From NCBI GenBank assembly GCA_943370295.1, contig CALRQL020000012.1:37829-101828 (forward strand): a stretch of DNA of 64,000 nucleotides, read 5' to 3'. Positions 34,235 to 42,119 of the stretch are shown here, in pieces (position 1 is the stretch's first letter; the number at the start of each line of letters is the position of its first letter). This DNA is from SB11 sp943370295 (GTDB lineage: Bacteria; Bacteroidota; Bacteroidia; UBA8524). Under the pieces are notes generated by a model that did not search any database, had not been told where the DNA came from, and saw only the letters and a program-made list of their open reading frames with translations. Position numbers and translations under genes: made by a program.

Positions 34235-35596
34235 TTAAGATATTGCCTGTATCACATCATACTTGGTGATGATGTGGATATTGCCGCCCCAGTCGCGTAC
34301 CAGCACAGCACTGTTTTCGCGGGTGATGTGTTTCGATACATCTTCAAGCCTTGCCTGAGGGTCAACAAACGGAAACGAAGGCTGCATTACCTCAGCAATT
34401 TTCACATGCTTTAATTCAGGATTATCAATCAAGCGGGCATATAGGTTGTTATCATTCAACGAGCCCACAAACTCACTGCCGCGCACCACAGGTATTTGCG
34501 ATATATCGTATTTCTGCATCAGCTTCAGCGCATCTTCAACCGTCGCCTCTGCCTCAATAGTTACCAGTTTCAGGTTTTGGTGGCTTTCAATCAGGTTAAT
34601 GGCTTTAGGGTTTTTCTCTTGTATAAAACCCCTGTCGCGCATCCAATCATCGTTAAACATCTTACCCAAGTAACGGATACCGTGGTCGTGGAAAATCACC
34701 ACTACCACATCACCTTCTTTGAAACGGTCTTTCATCTGCACGATACCTGCCATTGCAGAACCGGCGCTGTTTCCGGCCATAATGCCTTCTTCGCGGGCTA
34801 TGCGGCGGGTAAAAATAGCAGCATCTTTGTCTGTAACCTTTTCAAAATGGTCAATCAGGCTGAAATCAACGTTTTGGGGTAAAAAATCCTCACCAATACC
34901 CTCGGTTATGTAAGGGTATATTTCATCCTTATCAAAAATGCCGGTTTCCTTATATTTCTTAAACACACTACCGTAAGTGTCAATACCCAATATTTGTATG
35001 TTAGGATTCTTTTCTTTCAGATACTTTGCAGTACCGCTGATAGTACCTCCGGTACCAACACCCACCACAAGGTGGGTTATCTTGCCACCGGTTTGCTCCC
35101 AAATCTCAGGGCCTGTTTGCTCGTAGTGTGCCTTTGCATTCGATGGATTATCGTATTGGTTAGGTTTCCAAGAATTAGGAATATCATTCACCAATCGGCT
35201 CGATACTGAGTAATACGAGCGGGGGTCTTCGGGGTCAACGTCCGTAGGACATACAATCACCTCAGCACCCAACGCCTTTAAGGCATCTATTTTTTCTTTC
35301 GATTGCTTATCCGTAGTAGTAAAAATACACTTGTAGCCTTTAATAACGGCAGCAATGGCAAGCCCCATCCCTGTATTTCCGCTGGTGCCTTCTATTATGG
35401 TGCCACCGGGTTTTAATACACCGCTTTTTTCAGCATCTTCAATCATTTTCACCGCCATACGGTCTTTTATACTGTTACCGGGGTTAAACGTTTCAACCTT
35501 GGCCAGCACAAGGGCGGGAATATCTTTCGTAATGTTGTTTATTTTTACCATAGGAGTATTGCCTATGGTTTCAAGTATGTTATTGCAGTAACGCAT
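34235..35596 (-). CDS. Cystathionine beta-synthase-like PLP enzyme with two CBS domains
   Basis: Cytosolic PLP enzyme of 453 aa. The fold-type II catalytic domain (about 1-320) has the PLP lysine K44 in NPGNSIKDRMA, the substrate loop GTSGNTGMGLA and the phosphate-binding GVGTGGTISG. Two CBS domains follow (about 335-453). It lacks the heme-binding N-terminal region of animal enzymes. It likely makes cystathionine or cysteine from serine or O-acetylserine plus a thiol or sulfide; cysteine synthase is the alternative. I use ATG 35596 (RYCNNILETIGNTPM); the upstream TTG adds non-homologous residues. Confidence 0.92.
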   Translation of the reverse strand: MRYCNNILETIGNTPMVKINNITKDIPALVLAKVETFNPGNSIKDRMAVKMIEDAEKSGVLKPGGTIIEGTSGNTGMGLAIAAVIKGYKCIFTTTDKQSKEKIDALKALGAEVIVCPTDVDPEDPRSYYSVSSRLVNDIPNSWKPNQYDNPSNAKAHYEQTGPEIWEQTGGKITHLVVGVGTGGTISGTAKYLKEKNPNIQILGIDTYGSVFKKYKETGIFDKDEIYPYITEGIGEDFLPQNVDFSLIDHFEKVTDKDAAIFTRRIAREEGIMAGNSAGSAMAGIVQMKDRFKEGDVVVVIFHDHGIRYLGKMFNDDWMRDRGFIQEKNPKAINLIESHQNLKLVTIEAEATVEDALKLMQKYDISQIPVVRGSEFVGSLNDNNLYARLIDNPELKHVKIAEVMQPSFPFVDPQARLEDVSKHITRENSAVLVRDWGGNIHIITKYDVIQAIS

Positions 35597-35647
35597 GGGC
35601 GCGAAGTTAGGCAAATTTTACAAGCCTGTTTTTAGCAATTGTTTAAC

Positions 35648-35679
35648 TTGCTGTTACCACCTATTTTTTCTTTTCTTTG
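35648..35679 (+). promoter_or_regulatory. Putative promoter of the first tandem secreted gene
   Basis: TTG (35648-35650), 21-nt spacer, TTTCTTTG (35672-35679), one mismatch from TAnnTTTG, 17 nt before the ATG at 35697. Confidence 0.4.
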
Positions 35680-35696
35680 CGTACAAACACACATTA

Positions 35697-36662
35697 ATGA
35701 AAAAGCTTACCCTGTTTAGTATTTTACTTTTTTTAGTTATTGCTGCTAACGCTCAATACGATATTAATTATACGTTTTGGAATACAGCTATGAATCCCAA
35801 TAACTATAATGCTAAGGCAATTAAAAAAGCAGGGTTTAAAAGTGTTAATGTGGTGAGTTATGAGCCTGATGCGGATGATACAGCAGAAACCATCAGAAAT
35901 GTGTTTTTTAACCGTTACGATGCTGATGGACGTGTTGCATACATTTCAGAAACGGACGGAGGCAACAGATATACCGAGTATGCCTACGATAAAAAAGGGA
36001 GGGTAACTAAATACACCAGCGCACCCGGTTTTTGGATAGAGTTTGAATACGATAAAAAGGGCATTAAAATTAAACACAGGGATACCATTAAAAACCGCTG
36101 GGATGCCGTTAAAAACCTTTTTACATCAGTAAGCCCGCTGGATACCCAATACCACTACTTTAACAAAGAAGGTAAACTAGAAAAGCACGTAAGAGTTTAC
36201 AGAGAGGCAAACTTTGCAAAGGGATTTTTTTATAGTGACACCACTTATTATACCTACGATAAAAAGGACAATCTAAGTAGCTATAAATTTATTGAGTTGG
36301 ATAAGTTTGGCGATACAATTGCCGTTTCTACAGGAGAATACACCTACAATAAAAAGGGGGTGTTAACCAAAGCTATAGTAAAGCATTACTCGTCAGAGTC
36401 AAATCTGGTGGATGAAAAAACCGGAAAGTGGCTGCCTGAATTAGAAGAGGAATACACTTATGCCGTTTCAGCCAAGAGTGGCAGGGTGGTCACTCTGTCT
36501 TACATAAGCAAGAAAAATTACAACTACGGAGGCTCAATAAATACCGATACTAACTTTATCGACGAAGGCTATATCTATTCACCCGATGGGCTACGCGTAA
36601 GTGTATCACGCAGTGCTAACCCGGGTGTGGTTACTCAACAAGTATATACCTACGCCAAGTAA
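35697..36662 (+). CDS. Secreted protein with YD-like repeats, copy 1 of a tandem pair
   Basis: Exported protein of 321 aa. I start at ATG 35697, where a signal peptide begins (LFLVIAANAQ); upstream in-frame codons encode no signal. Short repeats of the form Y-x-YDKKGRVTKY occur at several places (EYAYDKKGRVTKY, FEYDKKGIKIKH, YTYDKKDNLSSY, YTYNKKGVLTKA), reminiscent of isolated YD/RHS repeats but far fewer than in RHS toxins. There is no toxin-like C-terminal domain. It is paralogous to the next gene. Function unknown. Confidence 0.75.
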   Translation: MKKLTLFSILLFLVIAANAQYDINYTFWNTAMNPNNYNAKAIKKAGFKSVNVVSYEPDADDTAETIRNVFFNRYDADGRVAYISETDGGNRYTEYAYDKKGRVTKYTSAPGFWIEFEYDKKGIKIKHRDTIKNRWDAVKNLFTSVSPLDTQYHYFNKEGKLEKHVRVYREANFAKGFFYSDTTYYTYDKKDNLSSYKFIELDKFGDTIAVSTGEYTYNKKGVLTKAIVKHYSSESNLVDEKTGKWLPELEEEYTYAVSAKSGRVVTLSYISKKNYNYGGSINTDTNFIDEGYIYSPDGLRVSVSRSANPGVVTQQVYTYAK

Positions 36663-36741
36663 TTTTATACATTATGCCGGAGGTTTTTGGTGGCAACTGC
36701 TAACTTTTTGCTAATTTGTGCTGACCGGTTATTGAGGCAGA

Positions 36742-37710
36742 ATGAAAACACACATCATAGTAGGAATATTTGTATTGATGGTTGGCAGCGCCAAGGGGCA
36801 GTTTGATGATACTTATAACTTTTGGAAAGCTGCCACAAACCCTGATAACAGTAAAGAAGCCTTATTGAAAAAGGAGGGGTATAAGCTGCTTAAAATTGTT
36901 GCCTTTGAAGAGGACGAGGAGGACGGTGAGCAGAAGAAAATAGGAGCAAGCACTCTTCAATACGACGATAAAGGAAAGCTGGTATATTACCTGACCGAAA
37001 AGGGCAAAGTCCAAACGTATTACAAGTATGAATACGACCGCAGGGGTAAAGTAACTAAGTTTACATACAATAAGGGCAAAAGCGAATACAGCATGGAGTT
37101 GTTGCCCGACCGCAAAAAAGGGTACAAAAAAATAACCATTACCGACCCTGCATGGCAATGGGATACTGTTAAATACTTATTGGCCGCCGAAACAGACACT
37201 GTTTCGCAATACCTATCGTTTTATAAGAACGGGTTGCCCGAAAAGAACATAAAGATTAAACGACACACAGGCTTTTCTAAAACCATTTACCATTTCGATT
37301 CTACCCTATATAAGTACGATCGTTTTGATAATTTGGCCGGTTACCGCCATTCGGTAAGTGATAAAACATCGGGTAAGCTGTGGGATGAAACAGCCGCTTA
37401 TACCTACAATGCCAAGAAGCAAGTGGTAGAGGCGGTAATAACAAAATTTGTTCACACATTCAGTTCTACACAGGCAAAAATGGTAACTACCCATACGCTA
37501 ACGTATGATGAAACTACGGGCAACTTGCTAACCCACTCGGTAAAAGTGGTAGAATATTACTACGAGAACGGCGATTTGAAATTTGAGGAAGTTTTTAGTG
37601 ATACTACCATTGCTTACGGAGATAAAGGGCTGCCCATCAGTCGTGCCGTAAACCGCACCCCGGGTACCCCCTTGTTGGATGCTTATACCTACTCTAAAAA
37701 AATAGAATAG
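36742..37710 (+). CDS. Secreted protein with YD-like repeats, copy 2 of a tandem pair
   Basis: Exported protein of 322 aa (signal peptide to about GSAKGQ). Its layout matches the preceding gene: an N-terminal NFWKAATNPDN segment (NYTFWNTAMNPNN in copy 1), repeats YEYDRRGKVTKF, YKYDRFDNLAGY and YTYNAKKQVVEA, and the closing DAYTYSKK. It is diverged enough to suggest an old duplication. A hairpin overlapping the stop codon (37707-37734) probably terminates it. Confidence 0.75.
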   Translation: MKTHIIVGIFVLMVGSAKGQFDDTYNFWKAATNPDNSKEALLKKEGYKLLKIVAFEEDEEDGEQKKIGASTLQYDDKGKLVYYLTEKGKVQTYYKYEYDRRGKVTKFTYNKGKSEYSMELLPDRKKGYKKITITDPAWQWDTVKYLLAAETDTVSQYLSFYKNGLPEKNIKIKRHTGFSKTIYHFDSTLYKYDRFDNLAGYRHSVSDKTSGKLWDETAAYTYNAKKQVVEAVITKFVHTFSSTQAKMVTTHTLTYDETTGNLLTHSVKVVEYYYENGDLKFEEVFSDTTIAYGDKGLPISRAVNRTPGTPLLDAYTYSKKIE

Positions 37711-37734
37711 CGCAAGGCGAATGCCCCGCGCTAT
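37707..37734 (+). terminator. Hairpin overlapping the stop codon of copy 2
   Basis: ATAGCGC (37707-37713) pairs with GCGCTAT (37728-37734) across 14 nt. The stem includes the TAG stop; a short T-rich stretch follows. Confidence 0.55.
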
Positions 37735-37755
37735 TTGTATTTTCTATTAAGATTG

Positions 37756-38271
37756 TTACTTCCTTCGCATTACACCTGCTGAAATCAACGACACAATTAA
37801 ACCCATCGGAACATACTCAACAAACATACCCATTAAAAACATTACCATGGGGTTGCCAAACATCGAAATGTTTTTATCAAGTTCAACAATTTTTTCCTGT
37901 TTTTGCAAAGGCTCAAGGTTTAATTTCTCAATTTCACTAATACTGTAATCGCGGTAAAAACTTCCAAAAGGATTTCCGCTTACTGAGTTATATACCGTAA
38001 ACGTGAGTGCATACATTGCGCCCGCAATCAATGTGATGTATAGCCCGATTAAAAACGCTTTACCAAACTTTACCTTGCCGTTGTTGTGCTTATCTCTGTA
38101 GGTTTTTACAGCAATAAAAATGGTTGAAAGAGATAGCAAGATAGACGTGAACCCGAAAATCTCAGCCAGTGTGTAATTCTCCGGGTTTTTCATTAACGGG
38201 AACGAAATAAGCATTAGTAGGCAAACAATAATGCTTGAGATAATACCGAAACGGATAAGTACATTTTTCAT
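37756..38271 (-). CDS. DUF4199 family membrane protein
   Basis: Integral membrane protein of 171 aa with about four hydrophobic segments (near 8-27, 38-56, 72-94 and 143-165). The arrangement and the motif KVKFGKAFLIGLYITLIAG fit DUF4199, a Bacteroidota family without assigned function. It lies downstream of, and in the same direction as, a membrane LuxR-type regulator gene; a perfect palindrome at 38329-38346 lies 58 nt upstream of its start. It may be that regulator's target or partner. Confidence 0.82.
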   Translation of the reverse strand: MKNVLIRFGIISSIIVCLLMLISFPLMKNPENYTLAEIFGFTSILLSLSTIFIAVKTYRDKHNNGKVKFGKAFLIGLYITLIAGAMYALTFTVYNSVSGNPFGSFYRDYSISEIEKLNLEPLQKQEKIVELDKNISMFGNPMVMFLMGMFVEYVPMGLIVSLISAGVMRRK

Positions 38272-38328
38272 ACAAATATTTTATTTAATTGTTGGCAGCA
38301 AATCAACTTTAAAGTAAGCCTGTCACGC

Positions 38329-38346
38329 ATCACCCGTATGGGTGAT
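38329..38346. promoter_or_regulatory. Perfect 7-bp palindrome, candidate operator
   Basis: ATCACCC (38329-38335), GTAT, GGGTGAT (38340-38346). It lies between the LuxR-type gene and DUF4199, about 58-75 nt upstream of the DUF4199 ATG. No T-run follows in the minus direction, which argues against a simple terminator for the upstream gene. Confidence 0.45.
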
Positions 38347-38389
38347 TTTTAGTATTTATAAGGCTTTTCGTCCAAATGTATCAGAGTGC

Positions 38390-38857
38390 TCAAGGCAAAA
38401 TATTCAGGTCTTTTGCACGTTGTATTGCCTGTGTGCGGCGGTTCACATCCAGCTTTGCAAAAATATTGGCAAGGTGGGTCTTTACCGTATTAGGTGATAC
38501 AAACAATAACTCAGCTACCTCTTGGTTGGTATGCCCGCGAGCAATCAATTCAAGTACCTCGTGTTCACGTTTGCTTATACCCAGTTCCTTTATTTTTTCT
38601 TCGTCTATAACACCCGGTGTTCCGCTGCCTTCAACCACAATTAGCGGTTTGTTTTTTGTAAAAAGCCTTGTGCCTACCCAAATACCAACACCGCCAAATA
38701 CCAATGCAACCAGCAAAGCATAAACTTCAAACGTATTCTCAACAACAATCAGATTAAATTTCAGCAGTTCCATAGCGGCAGCCACAATACCCAGAAGCAC
38801 TCCGTATAAAATTACCTGCTTTACTAATGCTGCTTTGTTGTTCTTTTTAGCCCCCAT
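38390..38857 (-). CDS. Membrane-anchored LuxR-type (HTH) transcriptional regulator
   Basis: Protein of 155 aa. Two hydrophobic segments (about 13-32 and 40-60) are followed by a cytosolic linker and a C-terminal LuxR/GerE helix-turn-helix (about 92-150: ISKREHEVLELIARGHTNQEVAELL, then SPNTVKTHLANIFAKLDV). It has no receiver or ligand domain. Such one-component, membrane-bound LuxR proteins occur in Bacteroidota; how they sense a signal is not known. It is divergent from the TPM lipoprotein (56 nt) and likely co-oriented in function with DUF4199. Confidence 0.87.
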   Translation of the reverse strand: MGAKKNNKAALVKQVILYGVLLGIVAAAMELLKFNLIVVENTFEVYALLVALVFGGVGIWVGTRLFTKNKPLIVVEGSGTPGVIDEEKIKELGISKREHEVLELIARGHTNQEVAELLFVSPNTVKTHLANIFAKLDVNRRTQAIQRAKDLNILP

Positions 38858-38893
38858 ATTCTATCAACTACAAAATAAACATATTTTGTTTGA

Positions 38894-38901
38894 TAGATTT
38901 G
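38894..38901 (+). promoter_or_regulatory. -7 promoter element of the TPM lipoprotein gene
   Basis: TAGATTTG, exact TAnnTTTG match, 12 nt before ATG 38914. No TTG at standard -33 spacing is seen. Confidence 0.5.
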
Positions 38902-38913
38902 CGGATAAGAAGC

Positions 38914-39504
38914 ATGAAACACGCATACATAATACTTGTATTGGCTATAGTGGCCTTGGTTACGGGTTGTGAGCCCGAAAAAGTTAAGGAGGAAGATAGA
39001 GCTGAAAACACTGCAACAACTCCGCTTGATAATTCAAACACGCTTCGTGTAATTGATACAGGGAAAGTATCAACGTTAATACCTACCGGTTGGGTAAATG
39101 ATTATGATAGCGTTTTTACTGCGGACGAAGCAAAAAAACTGCACAAACTGATTGATGACTTTGAAAAAGAAACAACTGTAGAAATTGCTGTGGTAACGTT
39201 AGACACAAGCATGGTAGGGCCAGAAATGACCGATTTATATGCCGCAACGTTTTCGATAGCTAATAAGTGGGGGGTGGGGAAAAAGGGTAAAAACAATGGC
39301 ATATTGATAGGTATAGCTAAAGGGTGGGAACAGATGTATATACAAAACGCGGAGGGGATAGAGAAGGTACTTACAGATGAGCAAACCCAGCAAATTGTTG
39401 ATACCGTGTTTTTACCAAACTATGCTAAAAACGAGTTTTATAAAGGCACACGTGACGGATTGCAAGTAATAATGAAACACTTGCGCCAAAACAATGTTAA
39501 CTAA
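38914..39504 (+). CDS. TPM domain lipoprotein
   Basis: Lipoprotein of 196 aa with lipobox cysteine C19 (LVTGC). I start at ATG 38914, 12 nt after an exact -7 box TAGATTTG (38894-38901). The TPM domain (about 55-190) has VNDYDSVFTADEAKKL, EIAVVTLDTS, WGVGKKGKNNGILIGIA and the VLTDEQ...F...Y pattern. In Bacteroidota and plants, TPM proteins have phosphatase-like or photosystem-repair roles; the function here is unknown. The adenosyltransferase follows after 6 nt, likely in one transcript. Confidence 0.87.
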   Translation: MKHAYIILVLAIVALVTGCEPEKVKEEDRAENTATTPLDNSNTLRVIDTGKVSTLIPTGWVNDYDSVFTADEAKKLHKLIDDFEKETTVEIAVVTLDTSMVGPEMTDLYAATFSIANKWGVGKKGKNNGILIGIAKGWEQMYIQNAEGIEKVLTDEQTQQIVDTVFLPNYAKNEFYKGTRDGLQVIMKHLRQNNVN

Positions 39505-39510
39505 TAACTG

Positions 39511-40059
39511 ATGAAAATATATACCCGTACCGGCGATACCGGAGAAACCAGCCTGTTGGGCGGTACACGAGTACCTAAGCATCATTTACGCATTGAGTGT
39601 TACGGCACTGTAGATGAACTGAATTCATGGATTGGGGTGGTGCGTGCCGGTTTTGATGATGAAGGGACACAAACCGTGCTGGATGCGGTGCAAAACAACT
39701 TGTTTACCATCGGCTCACACTTGGCTACCGACCCGGCAAAAACCAATGTGAAACTACCTGATTTTGAAGCGCGTGAGATTGATAGGTTAGAACAGGAAAT
39801 GGACGCTATGGACAAGCAATTACCTCCGTTGAAAAATTTTATTTTACCCGGTGGTTCAGCCGTTGTGGCTAATTGCCACGTTGCACGTTGTGTGTGCCGC
39901 CGTACTGAACGTTTGATTACCCATTTGGCAGAAACCGAAGCGGTGAATCCCGATGCGTTAAAGTATATTAATCGCCTATCGGATTACTTGTTTGTATTGG
40001 GCCGTTACATCGCGCACAAAACAGGTGCGAGTGAAATTCCTTGGAAACCTAGAGGATAG
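39511..40059 (+). CDS. Cob(I)alamin adenosyltransferase, PduO/MMAB type
   Basis: Cytosolic enzyme of 182 aa that transfers the adenosyl group from ATP to cob(I)alamin, making coenzyme B12. N-terminal ATP-binding YTRTGDTGETSLLGGTRVPK, GTVDELNSWIGVVRA and the C-terminal RLSDYLFVLGRYIAH are the family's signatures; the length is normal. It follows the TPM lipoprotein by 6 nt. A strong bidirectional terminator lies beyond, after a repeat cluster. Confidence 0.94.
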   Translation: MKIYTRTGDTGETSLLGGTRVPKHHLRIECYGTVDELNSWIGVVRAGFDDEGTQTVLDAVQNNLFTIGSHLATDPAKTNVKLPDFEAREIDRLEQEMDAMDKQLPPLKNFILPGGSAVVANCHVARCVCRRTERLITHLAETEAVNPDALKYINRLSDYLFVLGRYIAHKTGASEIPWKPRG

Positions 40060-40060
40060 C

Positions 40061-40187
40061 CGTCATCCTGAACTTGTTTCAGCATCTCACTCTGTGTTAA
40101 CCGTTAATGATTAATACGATACCGAAACAAGTTCGGTATGACTGGCAGTTGTTGCCTCCCGTCATCCTGAACTTGTTTCAGCATCTC
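40061..40187. repeat. Dispersed-repeat cluster: three copies of a 25-28 bp word in alternating orientation
   Basis: CGTCATCCTGAACTTGTTTC begins direct copies at 40061-40088 and 40160-40187. A related inverted copy lies at 40118-40142 (GATACCGAAACAAGTTCGG...). The direct copies are identical over 28 bp. Adjacent opposite copies can fold into hairpins, as in REP/BIME elements. The region follows the stop of the adenosyltransferase gene and has no coding potential. Confidence 0.88.
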
Positions 40188-40205
40188 AAAAACAATGATT
40201 ATAAA

Positions 40206-40248
40206 ACAAAAACAGCCCGAAAGTAAAATACTTTCGGGCTGTTTTTGT
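40206..40248. terminator. Bidirectional intrinsic terminator
   Basis: A 20-bp perfect stem (40206-40225 with 40229-40248) around AAA, GC-rich in the middle (CAGCCCGAAAG) and with A/T arms on both sides. It serves the adenosyltransferase gene (+) and the TPR gene (-). Confidence 0.93.
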
Positions 40249-40265
40249 ATATGGTTTCTATGAGC

Positions 40266-41036
40266 TTATCGCCTCATTTTCTTAATTTGAAGAATAGCTT
40301 CAGCAGCCGGGGTAAATTTAGGGTCTACTTTTAAAACATCACGGAAGTATTGCTCACCTTTATCAAGGTCGCCGTTAGCCCCGTAAGCTTCTCCCAACAA
40401 CATAAGTGCGCCAACTTTTATGCTCATATCCTTTGATACCTGGCGTCCGTTTTCAACAGTATTGTAAGCCGTTTTTTGTCGTAATGAACGAGGGTCATCA
40501 AGAATCTCTTTCAATAGCTTTTCACCTTCTAAGGCAGTACTATTGCTCATTAGCAATGAGTGGGCATAATTCAGTTTATAAGTCAACTCTTCAGGAAACA
40601 AACTCATCAATGTTTTGCTTGCATCTGCTGATTTTTCAGGTTGACCCATTGCTTGTGCAAGTTTCACATTAAGCACCAACATGGCCGTATCGGTTGGTTT
40701 TTGCTTCAAATAATCTTTAATAACAACAAGGGCAGCAATTGGCTGGTTGGTTTCAACATACAACTTTGCAAGTGTATCTTTCATACCCAAATTATTGCTA
40801 TCAACCATCAGGTATGAGTTTAGCGCATAAATGGCAGTATATGGGTCAGCCATTTCCCAAGCTTTCCTAAAAATTTTTAAATCACGTTCGGCTTCAGGGG
40901 TCATTTTAAAATCTGATACAGCAGCAGTTTTCCCGCTATCGTTTTTCCCGCCGTTACCGGTTTCTTTGTTGTTCTTACAAGCGGTTGCTAACATGGCAAT
41001 TACCGCTACTACTAAAACAGCCGTTTTTTTCATCAT
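40266..41036 (-). CDS. Tetratricopeptide-repeat lipoprotein
   Basis: Lipoprotein of about 256 aa from ATG 41036 with lipobox cysteine C20 (LATAC). A Lys/Gly/Asn-rich linker precedes helical TPR-like repeats from about residue 50 to the end; the last (LMLLGEAYGANGDLDKGEQYFRDVLKVDPKFTPA) is canonical. TPR proteins mediate protein contacts; the partner is unknown. It is transcribed towards the strong terminator at 40206-40248 and stands 56 nt downstream of rnhA. Confidence 0.86.
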   Translation of the reverse strand: MMKKTAVLVVAVIAMLATACKNNKETGNGGKNDSGKTAAVSDFKMTPEAERDLKIFRKAWEMADPYTAIYALNSYLMVDSNNLGMKDTLAKLYVETNQPIAALVVIKDYLKQKPTDTAMLVLNVKLAQAMGQPEKSADASKTLMSLFPEELTYKLNYAHSLLMSNSTALEGEKLLKEILDDPRSLRQKTAYNTVENGRQVSKDMSIKVGALMLLGEAYGANGDLDKGEQYFRDVLKVDPKFTPAAEAILQIKKMRR

Positions 41037-41092
41037 GGGCAAAGGTATTTTATTTTTTTATTATTAAAACAGTATCCTATTGTCATTATAAT

Positions 41093-41551
41093 CTAAGATT
41101 TTCCATCCAGATACCCCTTGTCTATCAACACTGCATTGTTATCTGCGGCCTCAGTGGCCAGTCGGTCACATCGCTCGTTTTCAGGGTGTCCTGCGTGGCC
41201 TTTCACCCAGTTAAACCGTATGGTATGCTTCTTATACAGGTTTGCAAAACGCATCCATAAATCGGGGTTCTTTTTGTCTTTAAAACCTTTCTTAATCCAG
41301 CCCCACAGCCACCCTTTTTCAACCGCATCGCACACATATTTGCTATCGGTATATATATCAATGTCTAACCCTTCTTTAGTAAGTGCTTCCAGTGCCACAA
41401 TCACTGCCATCAGCTCCATGCGGTTGTTGGTGGTAAGTTTATAACCCGCCGATAGTTCTTTACGAACTTTGCCCCATACCAAAATAGCACCGTACCCACC
41501 CGGTCCCGGGTTTCCCCGCGCCGACCCATCTGTATAAATTTGCAGTTTCAA
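41093..41551 (-). CDS. rnhA: Ribonuclease HI
   Basis: Cytosolic enzyme of 152 aa that cleaves RNA in RNA-DNA hybrids. All active-site residues are visible: D8 (YTDGSARGNPG), E46 (NRMELMA), D69 (YTDSKYV), D129 (NERCDRLA), and the catalytic-loop histidine H119 in VKGHAGHPENE. The basic-protrusion region (WLWGWIKKGF) is present as in E. coli RNase HI. It follows the lipocalin-like gene by 7 nt on the minus strand, so they are likely co-transcribed. Confidence 0.97.
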   Translation of the reverse strand: MKLQIYTDGSARGNPGPGGYGAILVWGKVRKELSAGYKLTTNNRMELMAVIVALEALTKEGLDIDIYTDSKYVCDAVEKGWLWGWIKKGFKDKKNPDLWMRFANLYKKHTIRFNWVKGHAGHPENERCDRLATEAADNNAVLIDKGYLDGKS

Positions 41552-41558
41552 AGTATCG

Positions 41559-42041
41559 TTATCGTATTAGTTTTCGGTAAAACCCTTCGTAAGCATCATC
41601 GGTTTTCCCGTCGTCGTCGTAATCAATAAACCCTTTTAGGGTCATTGTGGTATCAGTTAGCTCAGCCGCATATTTATTTTCCACCGTACTATCCATTTGC
41701 ATATATACCAATGTATCGTGGTTAAACATCCATAAACCCGGCTTGCGCAGTTTAATCTGGTCGGCATAATCTTTAAACACCAGCAAATATGCCCCTTCGG
41801 CACCGTACTCAATTTCAGCGGGTTTAAGACTCAATTCACGATACTGCTTGTCTTCAAGTACTACTATAGTATCTTTTTCAGCACCTTCTTCCAATGCATT
41901 CACTACTGAAGTTTGTTTTTGCAATATCCATCTGCCCACAACTTTCTTTGGATATTCTTTTATGCGCGCATCATTGCCGTTACACCCCGCCAATATGGCA
42001 ACCAACGCTAAAACGATGCTGATATATATGTGCCTGCTCAT
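41559..42041 (-). CDS. Lipocalin-like lipoprotein
   Basis: Lipoprotein of 160 aa with lipobox cysteine C20 (ILAGC). The mature protein is beta-rich with VVGRWILQKQ near its start, the pattern of Bacteroidota lipocalin-like (DUF4488/DUF5004-type) domains. Near the C-terminus DYDDDGKTDD resembles a calcium-binding loop. Ligand and role are unknown. It is divergent from typA (78 nt). Confidence 0.7.
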   Translation of the reverse strand: MSRHIYISIVLALVAILAGCNGNDARIKEYPKKVVGRWILQKQTSVVNALEEGAEKDTIVVLEDKQYRELSLKPAEIEYGAEGAYLLVFKDYADQIKLRKPGLWMFNHDTLVYMQMDSTVENKYAAELTDTTMTLKGFIDYDDDGKTDDAYEGFYRKLIR

Positions 42042-42083
42042 AAACTTAACCTTAATAAAGCAGCAAAAGTGCTTATTTTATGC

Positions 42084-42091
42084 TAATTTTG
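42084..42091 (+). promoter_or_regulatory. -7 promoter element of typA
   Basis: TAATTTTG, exact TAnnTTTG match, 28 nt before the ATG at 42120. No TTG at -33 spacing. Confidence 0.5.
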
Positions 42092-42119
42092 CGAAATTTT
42101 AATTTTTCAACCCCTCTTA

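Noticed and set aside
35595..35696. Upstream extension of the first YD-repeat gene
   Set aside because: It overlaps the start of the divergent CBS-like gene and the predicted promoter; a normal signal peptide begins at ATG 35697.
38329..38346. Palindrome as a plain terminator of the LuxR-type gene
   Set aside because: No T-run follows on the minus strand and it lies close upstream of the next start codon, so an operator is at least as likely; kept as regulatory candidate.
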